From Salipiger aestuarii (GTDB lineage Bacteria; Pseudomonadota; Alphaproteobacteria; Rhodobacterales; Rhodobacteraceae), in assembly GCF_003259905.1 (NCBI RefSeq), contig NZ_QLMG01000004.1:62001-126000 (forward strand): DNA of 64,000 nt. Reading direction: 5' to 3'. Shown here in pieces: positions 7,199 through 15,671 of this stretch (position 1 is the stretch's first letter; every line of letters begins with the position of its first letter). The notes beneath the pieces were generated by a model. The model saw only the letters and a list, made by a program, of their open reading frames with translations. It made no database searches and had not been told where the DNA came from. A program made the translations under genes and the position numbers.

Positions 7199-8737
7199 AT
7201 GAGCGGATTCAAACGTCGCCGTCTGATCCAGACCGCGTTTGCGGCCGCTGTGCTGGGGGCGTCCGGCCTGGCCGCCGCGCCGGCGCGGATGGGTGGCACG
7301 CTCAAGGCCGGGCTGACGGGGGCCTCTGCGGCAGACCGGTGGGATTCGCGCACCCATATGGGCAATTTCATCGGGGCCGCCGCCATTGCCGTGTTCGATA
7401 CCCTGACCGAGATCGCTGCGGACGGCTCGCTGCGCGGCGAACTCGCCACCGCATGGACAGCCAGCCCCGACGCCCGCATCTGGGACGTGACGTTGCGCGA
7501 CGGCGTGCGGTTTCACGACGGCGGCGCCTTTGGCGCGCGCGATGTCCTGGCCTCGCTTGCGCTGCACCGCGATGATGCGTCGGGCGCGCGACCGCTGGTC
7601 GACACGATCGCCAGCGCCGAGCGTCTGACCGACCACCGCATACGGTTCACGCTGGCGAGCGGAAACGCCGATTTTCCCTGGCTGCTCGCCGATCCCGCGC
7701 TGCTGATCTACCCGGCGGATCGCATCCCCGAAGCGATGGCGCGGGGCATCGGCACCGGGCTTTACCGCGTCGACAGCTTCGAGCCGGGGCGCCGCTTTGT
7801 CGGGCGCCGCGTCGAAACCCATTACAAGGACGGGCAGGCCGGTTGGTTCGAGCGGGTCGAATTCCTGGCGATGTCCGACGGGGCGGCACGGGTGTCGGCG
7901 CTGAGGTCGGGGCAGGTGGATGCCATCGACCGGGTCGCGCCCGCGCGCGCCGCGCGGCTGCAAGATGCACCGGGGCTGCGCCTGCAAAGGGTGGCGGGCA
8001 ACCAGTATTACGGCTTCGCGATGCAGACCGGCGCCGCGCCCTTTGACGTGTTGCACATCCGGCAGGCGCTGAAACATGCCATCGACCGGCAGGGCATTCT
8101 GGACAAGGTGTTGCTGGGGCACGGCAGAATCGGGGCAGACAGCCCGATCGGGCCGCTCAATTCCTACGATGCCGGGCTTGCCGCGCCCGCCTACGATCCC
8201 GACCGTGCCGCGCATCATCTGCGCAAGGCCGGGCTGTCGGGTCTGACCGTGGCGCTGGGCGTGTCAGACATGGCGTTCGATGGCGCCCCCGAGGCCGCCG
8301 CGCTGTTCGCCGACTCTGCCCGTCCGGCGGGGATCGACATCGTGGCCACGCACGATTCGTCGGGCGATTACTGGCGCGAGACCTGGCGCCAGGCACCGTT
8401 TCGCGCAACCGCATGGTCGGGGCGGGTGACTGAGGACTGGATGTTTTCGACCGCACTGCAACACGGCGCGCCGTGGAACGATACGCAATGGGGCATGGCG
8501 CAAAGCCCGCGTTTCCAGATGCTGCTGGCCGAGGCGCGGTCCGAACTCGACAGCGCGCGCCGCGCCGGGATCTATGCGGAAATGCAGCACATCCTGCGCG
8601 ACGAGGGGGGGCTGCTGATCCCGGTCTTTGCCGATCATCTGTCGGCAGTCAGCGACCGCATCGCGACACCGGGGACGCTTGGCACAGCGCGCGCGCTGGA
8701 CAATGCGCGCCTGGCCGAACGGTGGTGGCGCGCCTGA
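7199..8737 (+). CDS. ABC transporter substrate-binding protein, peptide/nickel (family 5)
   Basis: A 512-residue periplasmic binding protein of the DppA/OppA family (SBP_bac_5). The N-terminus KRRRLIQTAFAAAVLGASG looks like a Tat-type or Sec signal. The mature part has the family features GGTLKAG, FDTLTEIAADGSLRGELATAW and RDGVRFHDGG, then the C-terminal IYAEMQHILRDEGGLLIPVF. Such proteins bind peptides or, in some cases, nickel complexes; the ligand cannot be read from sequence. No permease or ATPase genes are adjacent, so this is an orphan binding protein that must use transporter parts encoded elsewhere. It follows pip on the same strand, which weakly favours a peptide ligand. Confidence 0.87.
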   Translation: MSGFKRRRLIQTAFAAAVLGASGLAAAPARMGGTLKAGLTGASAADRWDSRTHMGNFIGAAAIAVFDTLTEIAADGSLRGELATAWTASPDARIWDVTLRDGVRFHDGGAFGARDVLASLALHRDDASGARPLVDTIASAERLTDHRIRFTLASGNADFPWLLADPALLIYPADRIPEAMARGIGTGLYRVDSFEPGRRFVGRRVETHYKDGQAGWFERVEFLAMSDGAARVSALRSGQVDAIDRVAPARAARLQDAPGLRLQRVAGNQYYGFAMQTGAAPFDVLHIRQALKHAIDRQGILDKVLLGHGRIGADSPIGPLNSYDAGLAAPAYDPDRAAHHLRKAGLSGLTVALGVSDMAFDGAPEAAALFADSARPAGIDIVATHDSSGDYWRETWRQAPFRATAWSGRVTEDWMFSTALQHGAPWNDTQWGMAQSPRFQMLLAEARSELDSARRAGIYAEMQHILRDEGGLLIPVFADHLSAVSDRIATPGTLGTARALDNARLAERWWRA

Positions 8738-8880
8738 CGGTCGCCCATCGCGCGACCAGCCCCGTCTTGTCGCCGCCGTCCGCGCCCATGGCCGGGGGCG
8801 TCCCGGACCATGTTGCGCGCCCTGACAGGGAATGGCCGGCGCCCCGCGTGTCTTACCCTCAACTATCTCGCGGCGCACGA

Positions 8881-8895
8881 GGGGCCGGTGGCCCC
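8881..8895. terminator. GC hairpin between convergent genes
   Basis: GGGGCC and GGCCCC pair around GGT, between the ends of the substrate-binding protein gene and hslU. There is no T-run, so any termination would be weak or Rho-assisted. The rest of the 171-base gap (8738-8908) shows nothing I can name. Confidence 0.35.
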
Positions 8896-8908
8896 CCGCC
8901 TTGCGCCG

Positions 8909-10213
8909 TCACAACACATATCGGCTGAGGTCCGTCGATTTCGTCAGTTCGCCAAGGTACCTCTCGACGAAGGCCGCATCCACGGTCACCACGTCGCCTG
9001 CGCGGTCCGGCGCGTTGAAAGACAGCTCTTCGAACACGCGCTCCATCACCGTGTAAAGCCGCCGCGCGCCGATATTCTCGATGCTGTCATTCACCGATTG
9101 CGCGATGCGGGCCAGCGCATGGATGCCGTCATCGGTAAAGGTCACCGTGACCTCTTCGGTTGCCATCAGCGCGGTGTACTGGCGGGTCAGCGCGTTGTCG
9201 GTTTCGGTCAGGATGCGCACGAAATCGTCTTCGGTCAGCGGGCGCAGATTGACCCGGATCGGCAGGCGGCCCTGAAGTTCGGGCAACAGGTCCGACGGTT
9301 TTGCGATATGAAACGCGCCCGAGGCGATGAACAGGATGTGGTCGGTCTTGACCGGCCCGTGCTTGGTGCTGACGGTGGTGCCCTCGATCAGCGGCAGCAG
9401 GTCGCGCTGCACGCCTTCGCGGCTGACGTCGCCGCCACGGGTTTCCCGACGCGCCGCGACCTTGTCGATTTCGTCCAGAAACACGATGCCGTTCTGTTCG
9501 ACCGCTTCCAGCGCGGCTTTTTTGACGACCTCGTCATCCAGCAGCTTGTCGGCTTCCTCCTGGATCAGGATCGTATAGCTTTCGGACACGGTCAGCCTCT
9601 TGCGCGTCTTGCGCCCGCCGAAAGCCTTGCCAAAGATGTCGCCCAGGTTCATCGCTCCCATCTGGCCGGGCTGACCGGGAATTTCCATCTGCCCGAAAGG
9701 GTTGGCCGTTTCGGCGACATCAAGGTCAATCTCGGTGTCGTCCAGTTCGCCGCCGCGCAGTTTCTTGCGAAACATCTCACGGGTGCCCTCGCGCGCGTCG
9801 GTGCCCGCGATGGCCTCGATCACGCGTTCCTCGGCGGCCTTGTGGGCGGCGGCCTTGACGTCTTCGCGCATGTGTTCGCGGGTAAGCGCGATGGCGCTGT
9901 CCATCAGGTCACGGATGATCTGTTCGACGTCGCGGCCGACATAGCCGACCTCGGTGAACTTGGTCGCCTCGATCTTGATGAACGGCGCGCGGGCCAGTTT
10001 CGCCAGCCGGCGCGAGATTTCGGTTTTGCCCACCCCGGTCGGCCCGATCATCAGGATGTTCTTGGGATAAACCTCGTCGCGCAGCTCGGGCTCCAGCTGC
10101 TTGCGCCGCCACCGATTGCGCAGGGCCACGGCCACGGCGCGCTTTGCGTCCTGCTGGCCGATGATAAAACGGTCAAGCTCGGACACGATTTCGCGGGGGG
10201 TGAGGTCGGTCAT
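8909..10213 (-). CDS. hslU: HslU ATPase subunit of the HslVU protease
   Basis: A 434-residue AAA+ unfoldase that feeds substrates to HslV. It opens [16 protein letters not shown], has Walker A GPTGVGKT (57-64), the pore motif GYVGRDV, an intermediate I-domain of about residues 110-235, Walker [10 protein letters not shown] and sensor motifs, and ends in DLSRYVL, the C-terminal tail that docks into HslV. Length is typical. It overlaps hslV by 4 nt, so the pair is translationally coupled with hslV first, the standard order. Expression probably follows the heat-shock promoter upstream of hslV. Confidence 0.97.
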   Translation of the reverse strand: MTDLTPREIVSELDRFIIGQQDAKRAVAVALRNRWRRKQLEPELRDEVYPKNILMIGPTGVGKTEISRRLAKLARAPFIKIEATKFTEVGYVGRDVEQIIRDLMDSAIALTREHMREDVKAAAHKAAEERVIEAIAGTDAREGTREMFRKKLRGGELDDTEIDLDVAETANPFGQMEIPGQPGQMGAMNLGDIFGKAFGGRKTRKRLTVSESYTILIQEEADKLLDDEVVKKAALEAVEQNGIVFLDEIDKVAARRETRGGDVSREGVQRDLLPLIEGTTVSTKHGPVKTDHILFIASGAFHIAKPSDLLPELQGRLPIRVNLRPLTEDDFVRILTETDNALTRQYTALMATEEVTVTFTDDGIHALARIAQSVNDSIENIGARRLYTVMERVFEELSFNAPDRAGDVVTVDAAFVERYLGELTKSTDLSRYVL

Positions 10214-10773
10214 TGGGCGGCTCCGATCGTTTCAACGGTTAGATTGCCGTTGGTGTAAACGCAGATGTCGGCGGCGATGGCCATGGCGGCGCGGGCCACG
10301 TCTTCGGCGGATTTGTCGCTGTCCATCATCGCCCGCGCGGCGGCGAGCGCATAGTTCCCGCCCGACCCGATGGCGGCCACGTCATGTTCGGGTTCCAGCA
10401 CGTCGCCCGCGCCGGTGATAACGTAAAGCTCGGCCCCATCGGTGACGATCAGCATCGCTTCGAGCTTTTGCAGATATTTGTCGGTGCGCCAGTCCTTGGC
10501 CAGATCGACGCAGGCGCGCTGCAACTGGCCGGGGGTCTTTTCCAGCTTGGCCTCAAGCCGTTCCAGCAGGGTAAAGGCGTCGGCGGTCGATCCGGCAAAG
10601 CCACAGATCACATCCGCGCCGCCGGGCGACAGGCGGCGCACCTTGCGCGCCGTGCCCTTGATCACGGTCTGACCAAGCGAGACCTGCCCGTCGCCCGCAA
10701 CCACCACCTGACCACCCTTGCGCACGCCGATGATCGTGGTGCCATGCCAGCCGGGAAATTCCTGATCGGCCAT
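10210..10773 (-). CDS. hslV: HslV peptidase subunit of the HslVU protease
   Basis: A 187-residue proteasome-like threonine peptidase. In alphaproteobacteria a short propeptide precedes the catalytic threonine; here it is [11 protein letters not shown], so the mature enzyme should begin at Thr12 in [11 protein letters not shown]. The GDGQVSLG motif and the [14 protein letters not shown] helix are conserved. It forms a double hexamer capped by HslU. The ribosome-binding site AAGGAGAACG is strong. The gene is divergent from a phosphotransferase gene, and a sigma-32-type promoter lies in the gap. Confidence 0.97.
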   Translation of the reverse strand: MADQEFPGWHGTTIIGVRKGGQVVVAGDGQVSLGQTVIKGTARKVRRLSPGGADVICGFAGSTADAFTLLERLEAKLEKTPGQLQRACVDLAKDWRTDKYLQKLEAMLIVTDGAELYVITGAGDVLEPEHDVAAIGSGGNYALAAARAMMDSDKSAEDVARAAMAIAADICVYTNGNLTVETIGAAQ

Positions 10774-10804
10774 TCTGCGTTCTCCTTAATCCGTGTCGGG
10801 GGCG

Positions 10805-10833
10805 ATATGGGGGCTGGACATTGTGCCCGCAAG
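10805..10833 (-). promoter_or_regulatory. sigma-32-like heat-shock promoter for hslVU
   Basis: On the minus strand, CTTGCGG (10827-10833) and CCCCATAT (10805-10812) are 14 nt apart. The second box fits the sigma-32 -10 consensus CCCCATnT exactly, and the first keeps the CTTG of CTTGAAA. The -10 box ends about 30 nt before the hslV start. hslVU is a classic heat-shock operon. Confidence 0.6.
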
Positions 10834-10873
10834 GCGCTGCCCTTGCCCAGCGACATAAGGCAGGGAGGCGGCG

Positions 10874-11833
10874 ATGGAAATGCGGGGCGATCTGTGGCGC
10901 GGTGCGATGGCAAGCTGGCCGGGGCTTGCGCGCCAGATGGCCGAGGATCCGGACGCCTGGGTTGCGGCCCCGCTGGCCCGGCGCGAAGACGCGCGGGTGG
11001 CGCGGATTCTGCTGCGGCTTGACGGGCCCGGAGGACAGCTGGCGCTGAAGCATCAGGCGCGCCCCGAAACCGGGTTCGACACCGACATCGCCGCGCACTT
11101 GGCGGTGCAGCAGGTGTGGCCCGAGGGCATTGCGCGTCTGCACGCGGTCGATCTTGAGGCGCGTTCCTGCGTGATGGATCATCTGCCGGCCGAGCCGCTG
11201 TCGGAGATGATGGGCGCCGCCCCCCTGGCCCGGCAAGAGACGCTTCTGCGGCGCGCCGGGGCATGGCTGGATGGCTTCCATCGCGCGATGCCCGGAGAGC
11301 GGCGCATCTTTCAGCCGAAATTTACCATCCGCTACCTGCATGAGGTGATGGCTGAGGTCGCGTCCGACCGGCGTCCCGTTCTGGAACCCCACCGATTTCT
11401 TGCATGCGCCCGATCCCTGTGCGCCATGGCGCCCCGGTACGAAGGGGGCGAAACGCAAACCGCGCGCACGCATGGCGACCTGCATCAGCGCAACCTGATG
11501 CTTGGGGCCGACCGCGCCTGGGGGATTGATTTCAAGGGCGGCCGCGTAGTGCCGGTGGGGCACGATATTGCCCGCCTGCTGGTGGATTACGCGGTGCTGC
11601 ATGCGCCCAAGGCAGCGATCCCGCCGGGTGAGGTGCTGCCGCCATCCGCCATGGCCGCCTTTTTCGAGGGCTATCGCGTGATCTCCTCCGGGGACCTGTC
11701 GATCGCGCTGCTTTTGCGAAACCGCGTGCTTGCGGAATGGTGGGGTCTGCCGGTGCAGGGGCGCGGGATCGCGCAAGACCGTCGCTGGCACGGGGTCGAT
11801 CAGCTGGCGGCGCGGGTGTTTCCCGGTCTTTGA
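10874..11833 (+). CDS. aminoglycoside phosphotransferase-like (APH family) protein
   Basis: A 319-residue protein with a kinase-like fold. The catalytic loop HGDLHQRN begins at His200, with the catalytic Asp202, and the metal-binding Asp219 is in GIDFKGG. The N-terminal nucleotide-binding lobe is less conserved. The family covers aminoglycoside, choline, homoserine and sugar kinases; nothing here identifies the substrate, and there is no reason to infer antibiotic resistance. The gene is monocistronic, divergent from hslV and bounded by a terminator. It is unrelated at detail level to the AmgK-type kinase at 19244-20206. Confidence 0.75.
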   Translation: MEMRGDLWRGAMASWPGLARQMAEDPDAWVAAPLARREDARVARILLRLDGPGGQLALKHQARPETGFDTDIAAHLAVQQVWPEGIARLHAVDLEARSCVMDHLPAEPLSEMMGAAPLARQETLLRRAGAWLDGFHRAMPGERRIFQPKFTIRYLHEVMAEVASDRRPVLEPHRFLACARSLCAMAPRYEGGETQTARTHGDLHQRNLMLGADRAWGIDFKGGRVVPVGHDIARLLVDYAVLHAPKAAIPPGEVLPPSAMAAFFEGYRVISSGDLSIALLLRNRVLAEWWGLPVQGRGIAQDRRWHGVDQLAARVFPGL

Positions 11834-11844
11834 TCGCGCGCATG

Positions 11845-11880
11845 AAAAAGGGCACGCCCGATGCCGGACACGCCCTTTTT
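11845..11880. terminator. bidirectional rho-independent terminator
   Basis: AAAAAGGGC (11845-11853) pairs with GCCCTTTTT (11872-11880), with an internal CCG/CGG stem. T-runs are produced on both strands. It separates the convergent phosphotransferase gene and trxA. Confidence 0.85.
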
Positions 11881-11904
11881 CTTGCAGTCACAGAGACTGA
11901 CGGA

Positions 11905-12225
11905 TCAGAGCGAGTCCTTGATCCAGCTTTCGAGCGACGCCTTGGGCGCCGCGCCGGTGCGGTTGGAAATCACTTCGCCGTTCTTGAAAATGAACAGCGC
12001 CGGGATGCCGCGCACGCCAAGCTGGGCGGCCATGGCCTGATCCTTGTCGACGTCGATCTTGGCGACCTTGAACTGGCCTTCGTATTGCTCGGCCAGCTCT
12101 TCAAGAGCCGGACCGATCTGCTTGCACGGGCCGCACCACTCGGCCCAGAAATCGACCACGACAGGAATGTCGGAGCCTTTGACTTCTTCGTCGAAGGTGG
12201 CGTCGGTGACGGGGACGGTGGCCAT
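11905..12225 (-). CDS. trxA: thioredoxin 1
   Basis: A 106-residue cytoplasmic thioredoxin, the general disulfide reductant recycled by thioredoxin reductase. The active site is WCGPC (30-34), preceded by VVVDFWAE, and the cis-proline lies in [10 protein letters not shown] chose ATG 12225 because AAGGAG is well placed before it and the protein then has the standard length; longer in-frame starts run into the upstream gene. It lies 68 nt downstream of addA on the same strand, the usual order in Rhodobacteraceae. Confidence 0.97.
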   Translation of the reverse strand: MATVPVTDATFDEEVKGSDIPVVVDFWAEWCGPCKQIGPALEELAEQYEGQFKVAKIDVDKDQAMAAQLGVRGIPALFIFKNGEVISNRTGAAPKASLESWIKDSL

Positions 12226-12293
12226 GGGGTTCTCCTTGCGGGTTTGGCAGCCGGAAACTTGAGGCCGGAACGTAGGAAGAGGGGGCGCGATCG

Positions 12294-15200
12294 TCAAGGC
12301 GCCGTAGCGCGTGACAGCGCATGCGACACAACATCGTGTGGCAGAACGACGTAGTTCTGCGTCGCTGTCCACAGAATGGCCGTTTCGATCCGGCGACCAG
12401 GCCAGATCTGGGCAAGCGCCGCCCGATAGGCACCCATCTGGCGCAAAATGCCATCGGGCGTGTCTTCGGGGCGGTCCGGAACGCTGCGGTTGGATTTGAA
12501 ATCGACCGCCGTCACCACGTCGTCGGTGACGACCAGCCGGTCGATGATGCCGTGAACGCGGCCAAGCCCCGGCAGATCGGCGCTGAAGGGCACCTCGGCA
12601 AGGCTGTCCGGCTGCCACAGCCACGCAAGCCGGGGGGCGGCCAGCACGGCAAGCGCCTCGGCGGCGAGGCTGTCGACCTCGTGGGGCGGGTCTTCGGCGA
12701 TGGCGATGACATGGGGCACCGCCTCGGGGCGCGCGGCTTCGGGCAGCGGCGCGAGATGTTCCAGCAGCAGATGCAAAAGCGCGCCGCGGCGCATTGCCTC
12801 GTCGCGGTCCTGGCCATCCTCGCCGCCAAGCGCCTTTGGCCCGCCAAGATCCGACGGAGACAGCGTTTTTATCGGCGCGGCGGGCGGCGGGGCGGGCTGG
12901 CGGAACACGTCCGGCAGGTCGGTGTGCCCGGTCGTCGGCGGCGCGGGGGCCTCATGCGCAAGCGCGGACCAGTCGGCGCTGCCCAGCTGCCAGCCGCCCA
13001 GCTTTCCGCCCCAGTCGCCGAAATCGTACTGCACCGGCACCGCGCCCGACCGGTCCATCCCGACGCGGACCTTGTCGTACCAGGCTTCGCCCTGCTTGCC
13101 GAGTTCCCCCGCCGCGGCGACCACGAGCCATTTCTCGGCGCGGGTCAGCGCGACGTACAGCAGCCGGTCGCGTTCGCGGGCGTCCGCCTCTTTTGCGGCC
13201 TCCAGGGCTGCGGCCTGAACGCGAGGCTGTGCGCCGGACGCGGCCTTCCAGACGGTGCCGCCTTCGGCCGCCAGCAGCTGGTCGCGAATGCTGGTGCGCG
13301 GGGGCGCGCAATCGGGCAGGATGACGATGGGTGCCTCAAGGCCCTTGGCGCCATGCACGGTCATCACCCGGATCCGCGCCCCGGCGCTGTCGGGCGCGCG
13401 CTTGATTTCCAGGTCATCGGTCTGCATCCATTCCAGGAACCCGGTCAGCGAGGGCACCTCGGTCTGTTCATAGGCCAGCGCCTGGCCCAGCAGCGCGTCG
13501 ATACCATCCTGCGCCTCTTCGCCCAGCCGTCCCAGCAGCCTGAGCCGCCCGTCATGGCGGATCAGGATGCGTTCGATCAGATCGTAGGGGCGCAGGAAAT
13601 CGGTCTGCCCGCGCAGGTCATCCAGAACGCGCACGGCATGTGGGAATTTTTGCCGCGCTTCGCGCAGAGCCGCCCAGAGATAGCCCTTGCGCGGCTGCGC
13701 CAGGCTGTAAAGCTGCTGTTCGGACACTCCGAACAAAGGCGAGCGCAGCGCGGTGGCCAGCGACAGGTCGTCTTCGGGGGTGGACAAAAACCCGAGCAGC
13801 GCGCCGATGTCCTTGACCGCAAGCTCGGACATGACCTTGAGCCGGTCGGCCCCGGCAATCGGCAAGCCACGCGACTTGCACGCGCGGATCGTTTCAGAGA
13901 ACAGCCGCCCCCGCCCGCGCACGAGGATCAGAAAATCTCCGGCATGGGCGGGACGGGTGCGATAGGTGCCGGTCTGGCCGATTTCCTCGGGCAGGGGCTG
14001 GCCGATGGTCCCTTCAATAAATCCCGCGATGCGGTTGGCCAGCACAACGGAATGATGTTCCTCGCCCACGCGGTCGACGGGTTCGAACCAGTCGCCATCG
14101 TCGTCTTCGGCTTTGGTGGCAGGCACATGCGGCCACAGATCGACACGCCCGGGCATGTCGGATTTGAATGCGCGGTGGGTCTGGTCCGGGGCAAATCCGG
14201 CCGCTTCGCGCCCCTCGAAGCAATTGTCGACAAGACGCAGGATCGGTTCGGCAGAGCGAAAACTGTATTCCAGCATCATCCGGCACAGCGGCGCGTCGGT
14301 GGCCCGCAGCCGTTGCGCAAATTCATCGGCCATGCGGTCGAATTCACGCGGGTCAGCGCCCTGAAAGCTATAGATCGACTGCTTCTTGTCGCCGACGACG
14401 AAAATGGTCCTGCGGATATCGGTGCGCGCGCCGATGCCGGACGTGAATTCCTGGGCCAGTCGTTCGATCACCTGCCACTGTACCGGCGACGTGTCCTGCG
14501 CCTCATCGACCAGTATATGGTCGATACCGCCATCCAGCCGGTACAGCACCCATTCCGCCACTCTCGGATCCGAGAGAAGATCCCGCGCGCGCGTTACGAG
14601 ATCATCGAAGTCCAGCCAGCCGCGCCGCTGCTTTTCCAGTTCATACGCAGGCAGGAACCGCGCGGCGAAACGGTGCAGCGCCTTTTCGCGGTGCAGCGCG
14701 GCCAGGGCAAGGCGCGCTTCGCGGGCATCTTCGACCCGCCGCATGAGGCCGTCGAGCGCGTCCATTTCCGGCGCAAGTGCCCCGGTGCGCAGGCCTTTGG
14801 TGGGAAAGCCGCCGATCTTGGCGGTAAAAGGCGCCTTGGCGCCTGCGCCTGTAAGGAAAACATTCTCGAACACGGGAAGCGCTGCGAGTGACGGTGCGGT
14901 CACCTGCGCCAGCGCGGCGGCGGCCTTGCTGTCGTTGGCGCCGGACCCGGCAAGCGCTGGAACAATGCGGGCCAACAGCTCCATTTCGCCCCCGGCAAAC
15001 ACCTGTGCAAGCACGGTCTCTTCGGAGGTTTCGGGGGGCAGACCGTAAAGCGCGGCGAGATCGGTGTCGCTGCGCGGCGGCAGAAACGCGTCGCGATGGC
15101 GGCACAGCTCGGCCAGCAGCGGCGCGGGGTCGGCGGTGATGTGGAACGCAAGATCGGACACAAGTCCGGGCGACGTTTCCGCCAGCCGGTCCAGAACCTG

Positions 15201-15671
15201 GGCGCGCAACACTTCTGCGGCGCGGTCTTCCATCTCGTGAAACTGTGGAGACACGCGCGCCTCAAGGGGAAAGCGCCGCAAAAGCGCGGCGCAGAACGAA
15301 TGGATCGTCTGTATGCGCAGGCCGCCCGGCGTTTCGATGGCGCGCGCAAACAGGGTGCGGGCCTGGGCAAGCCGGTCCGCTGGAAGGGTTCCCTCCAGCC
15401 CAAGATCCAGCAGTTCGCACCGCAACACATCATCGGCCAGCATCGCCCAATGGCCCAGACGGCGGAACAAACGGTTCTGCATCTCGGTCGCGGCGGCCTT
15501 GGTGTAGGTGAGGCACAGGATGTGTTCGGGCAGCACCCCATCCAGCAACAGCCGCGCGACCCTGTCGGTCAGAACCCGCGTCTTGCCCGAGCCCGCGTTT
15601 GCCGCCAACCAGGTCGAGGCATCGGGACGGGCGGCACGCACCTGCGCTTCGGTGGCGTCATTCCGGGTCAT
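12294..15671 (-). CDS. addA: double-strand break repair helicase-nuclease AddA
   Basis: A 1125-residue UvrD-family helicase and nuclease that works with AddB to process double-strand ends for recombination. Walker [12 protein letters not shown] is at about 24-34, followed by the UvrD motifs [13 protein letters not shown] and [16 protein letters not shown]. The C-terminal RecB-type nuclease domain carries [10 protein letters not shown] and AVDFKSNR, the metal-binding and catalytic residues. The start ATG 15671 overlaps the addB stop (ATGA), so the two are coupled. An in-frame start 39 nt further upstream exists inside addB and was not used. Length fits the alphaproteobacterial AddA group. Confidence 0.95.
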   Translation of the reverse strand: MTRNDATEAQVRAARPDASTWLAANAGSGKTRVLTDRVARLLLDGVLPEHILCLTYTKAAATEMQNRLFRRLGHWAMLADDVLRCELLDLGLEGTLPADRLAQARTLFARAIETPGGLRIQTIHSFCAALLRRFPLEARVSPQFHEMEDRAAEVLRAQVLDRLAETSPGLVSDLAFHITADPAPLLAELCRHRDAFLPPRSDTDLAALYGLPPETSEETVLAQVFAGGEMELLARIVPALAGSGANDSKAAAALAQVTAPSLAALPVFENVFLTGAGAKAPFTAKIGGFPTKGLRTGALAPEMDALDGLMRRVEDAREARLALAALHREKALHRFAARFLPAYELEKQRRGWLDFDDLVTRARDLLSDPRVAEWVLYRLDGGIDHILVDEAQDTSPVQWQVIERLAQEFTSGIGARTDIRRTIFVVGDKKQSIYSFQGADPREFDRMADEFAQRLRATDAPLCRMMLEYSFRSAEPILRLVDNCFEGREAAGFAPDQTHRAFKSDMPGRVDLWPHVPATKAEDDDGDWFEPVDRVGEEHHSVVLANRIAGFIEGTIGQPLPEEIGQTGTYRTRPAHAGDFLILVRGRGRLFSETIRACKSRGLPIAGADRLKVMSELAVKDIGALLGFLSTPEDDLSLATALRSPLFGVSEQQLYSLAQPRKGYLWAALREARQKFPHAVRVLDDLRGQTDFLRPYDLIERILIRHDGRLRLLGRLGEEAQDGIDALLGQALAYEQTEVPSLTGFLEWMQTDDLEIKRAPDSAGARIRVMTVHGAKGLEAPIVILPDCAPPRTSIRDQLLAAEGGTVWKAASGAQPRVQAAALEAAKEADARERDRLLYVALTRAEKWLVVAAAGELGKQGEAWYDKVRVGMDRSGAVPVQYDFGDWGGKLGGWQLGSADWSALAHEAPAPPTTGHTDLPDVFRQPAPPPAAPIKTLSPSDLGGPKALGGEDGQDRDEAMRRGALLHLLLEHLAPLPEAARPEAVPHVIAIAEDPPHEVDSLAAEALAVLAAPRLAWLWQPDSLAEVPFSADLPGLGRVHGIIDRLVVTDDVVTAVDFKSNRSVPDRPEDTPDGILRQMGAYRAALAQIWPGRRIETAILWTATQNYVVLPHDVVSHALSRATAP

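Noticed and set aside
10874-11833. Aminoglycoside resistance gene
   Set aside because: Only the general kinase-fold motifs are shared; nothing specific to aminoglycoside kinases is visible.
14083-14092. GGTTCGAACC, resembling a tRNA T-loop
   Set aside because: It lies within addA coding sequence, and no acceptor or anticodon stems surround it.
12321-14891. Plus-strand open frame of 856 codons opposite addA
   Set aside because: It is a shadow of addA. The composition is biased to Arg, Gly and Gln, and the opposite strand has complete helicase and nuclease motifs.
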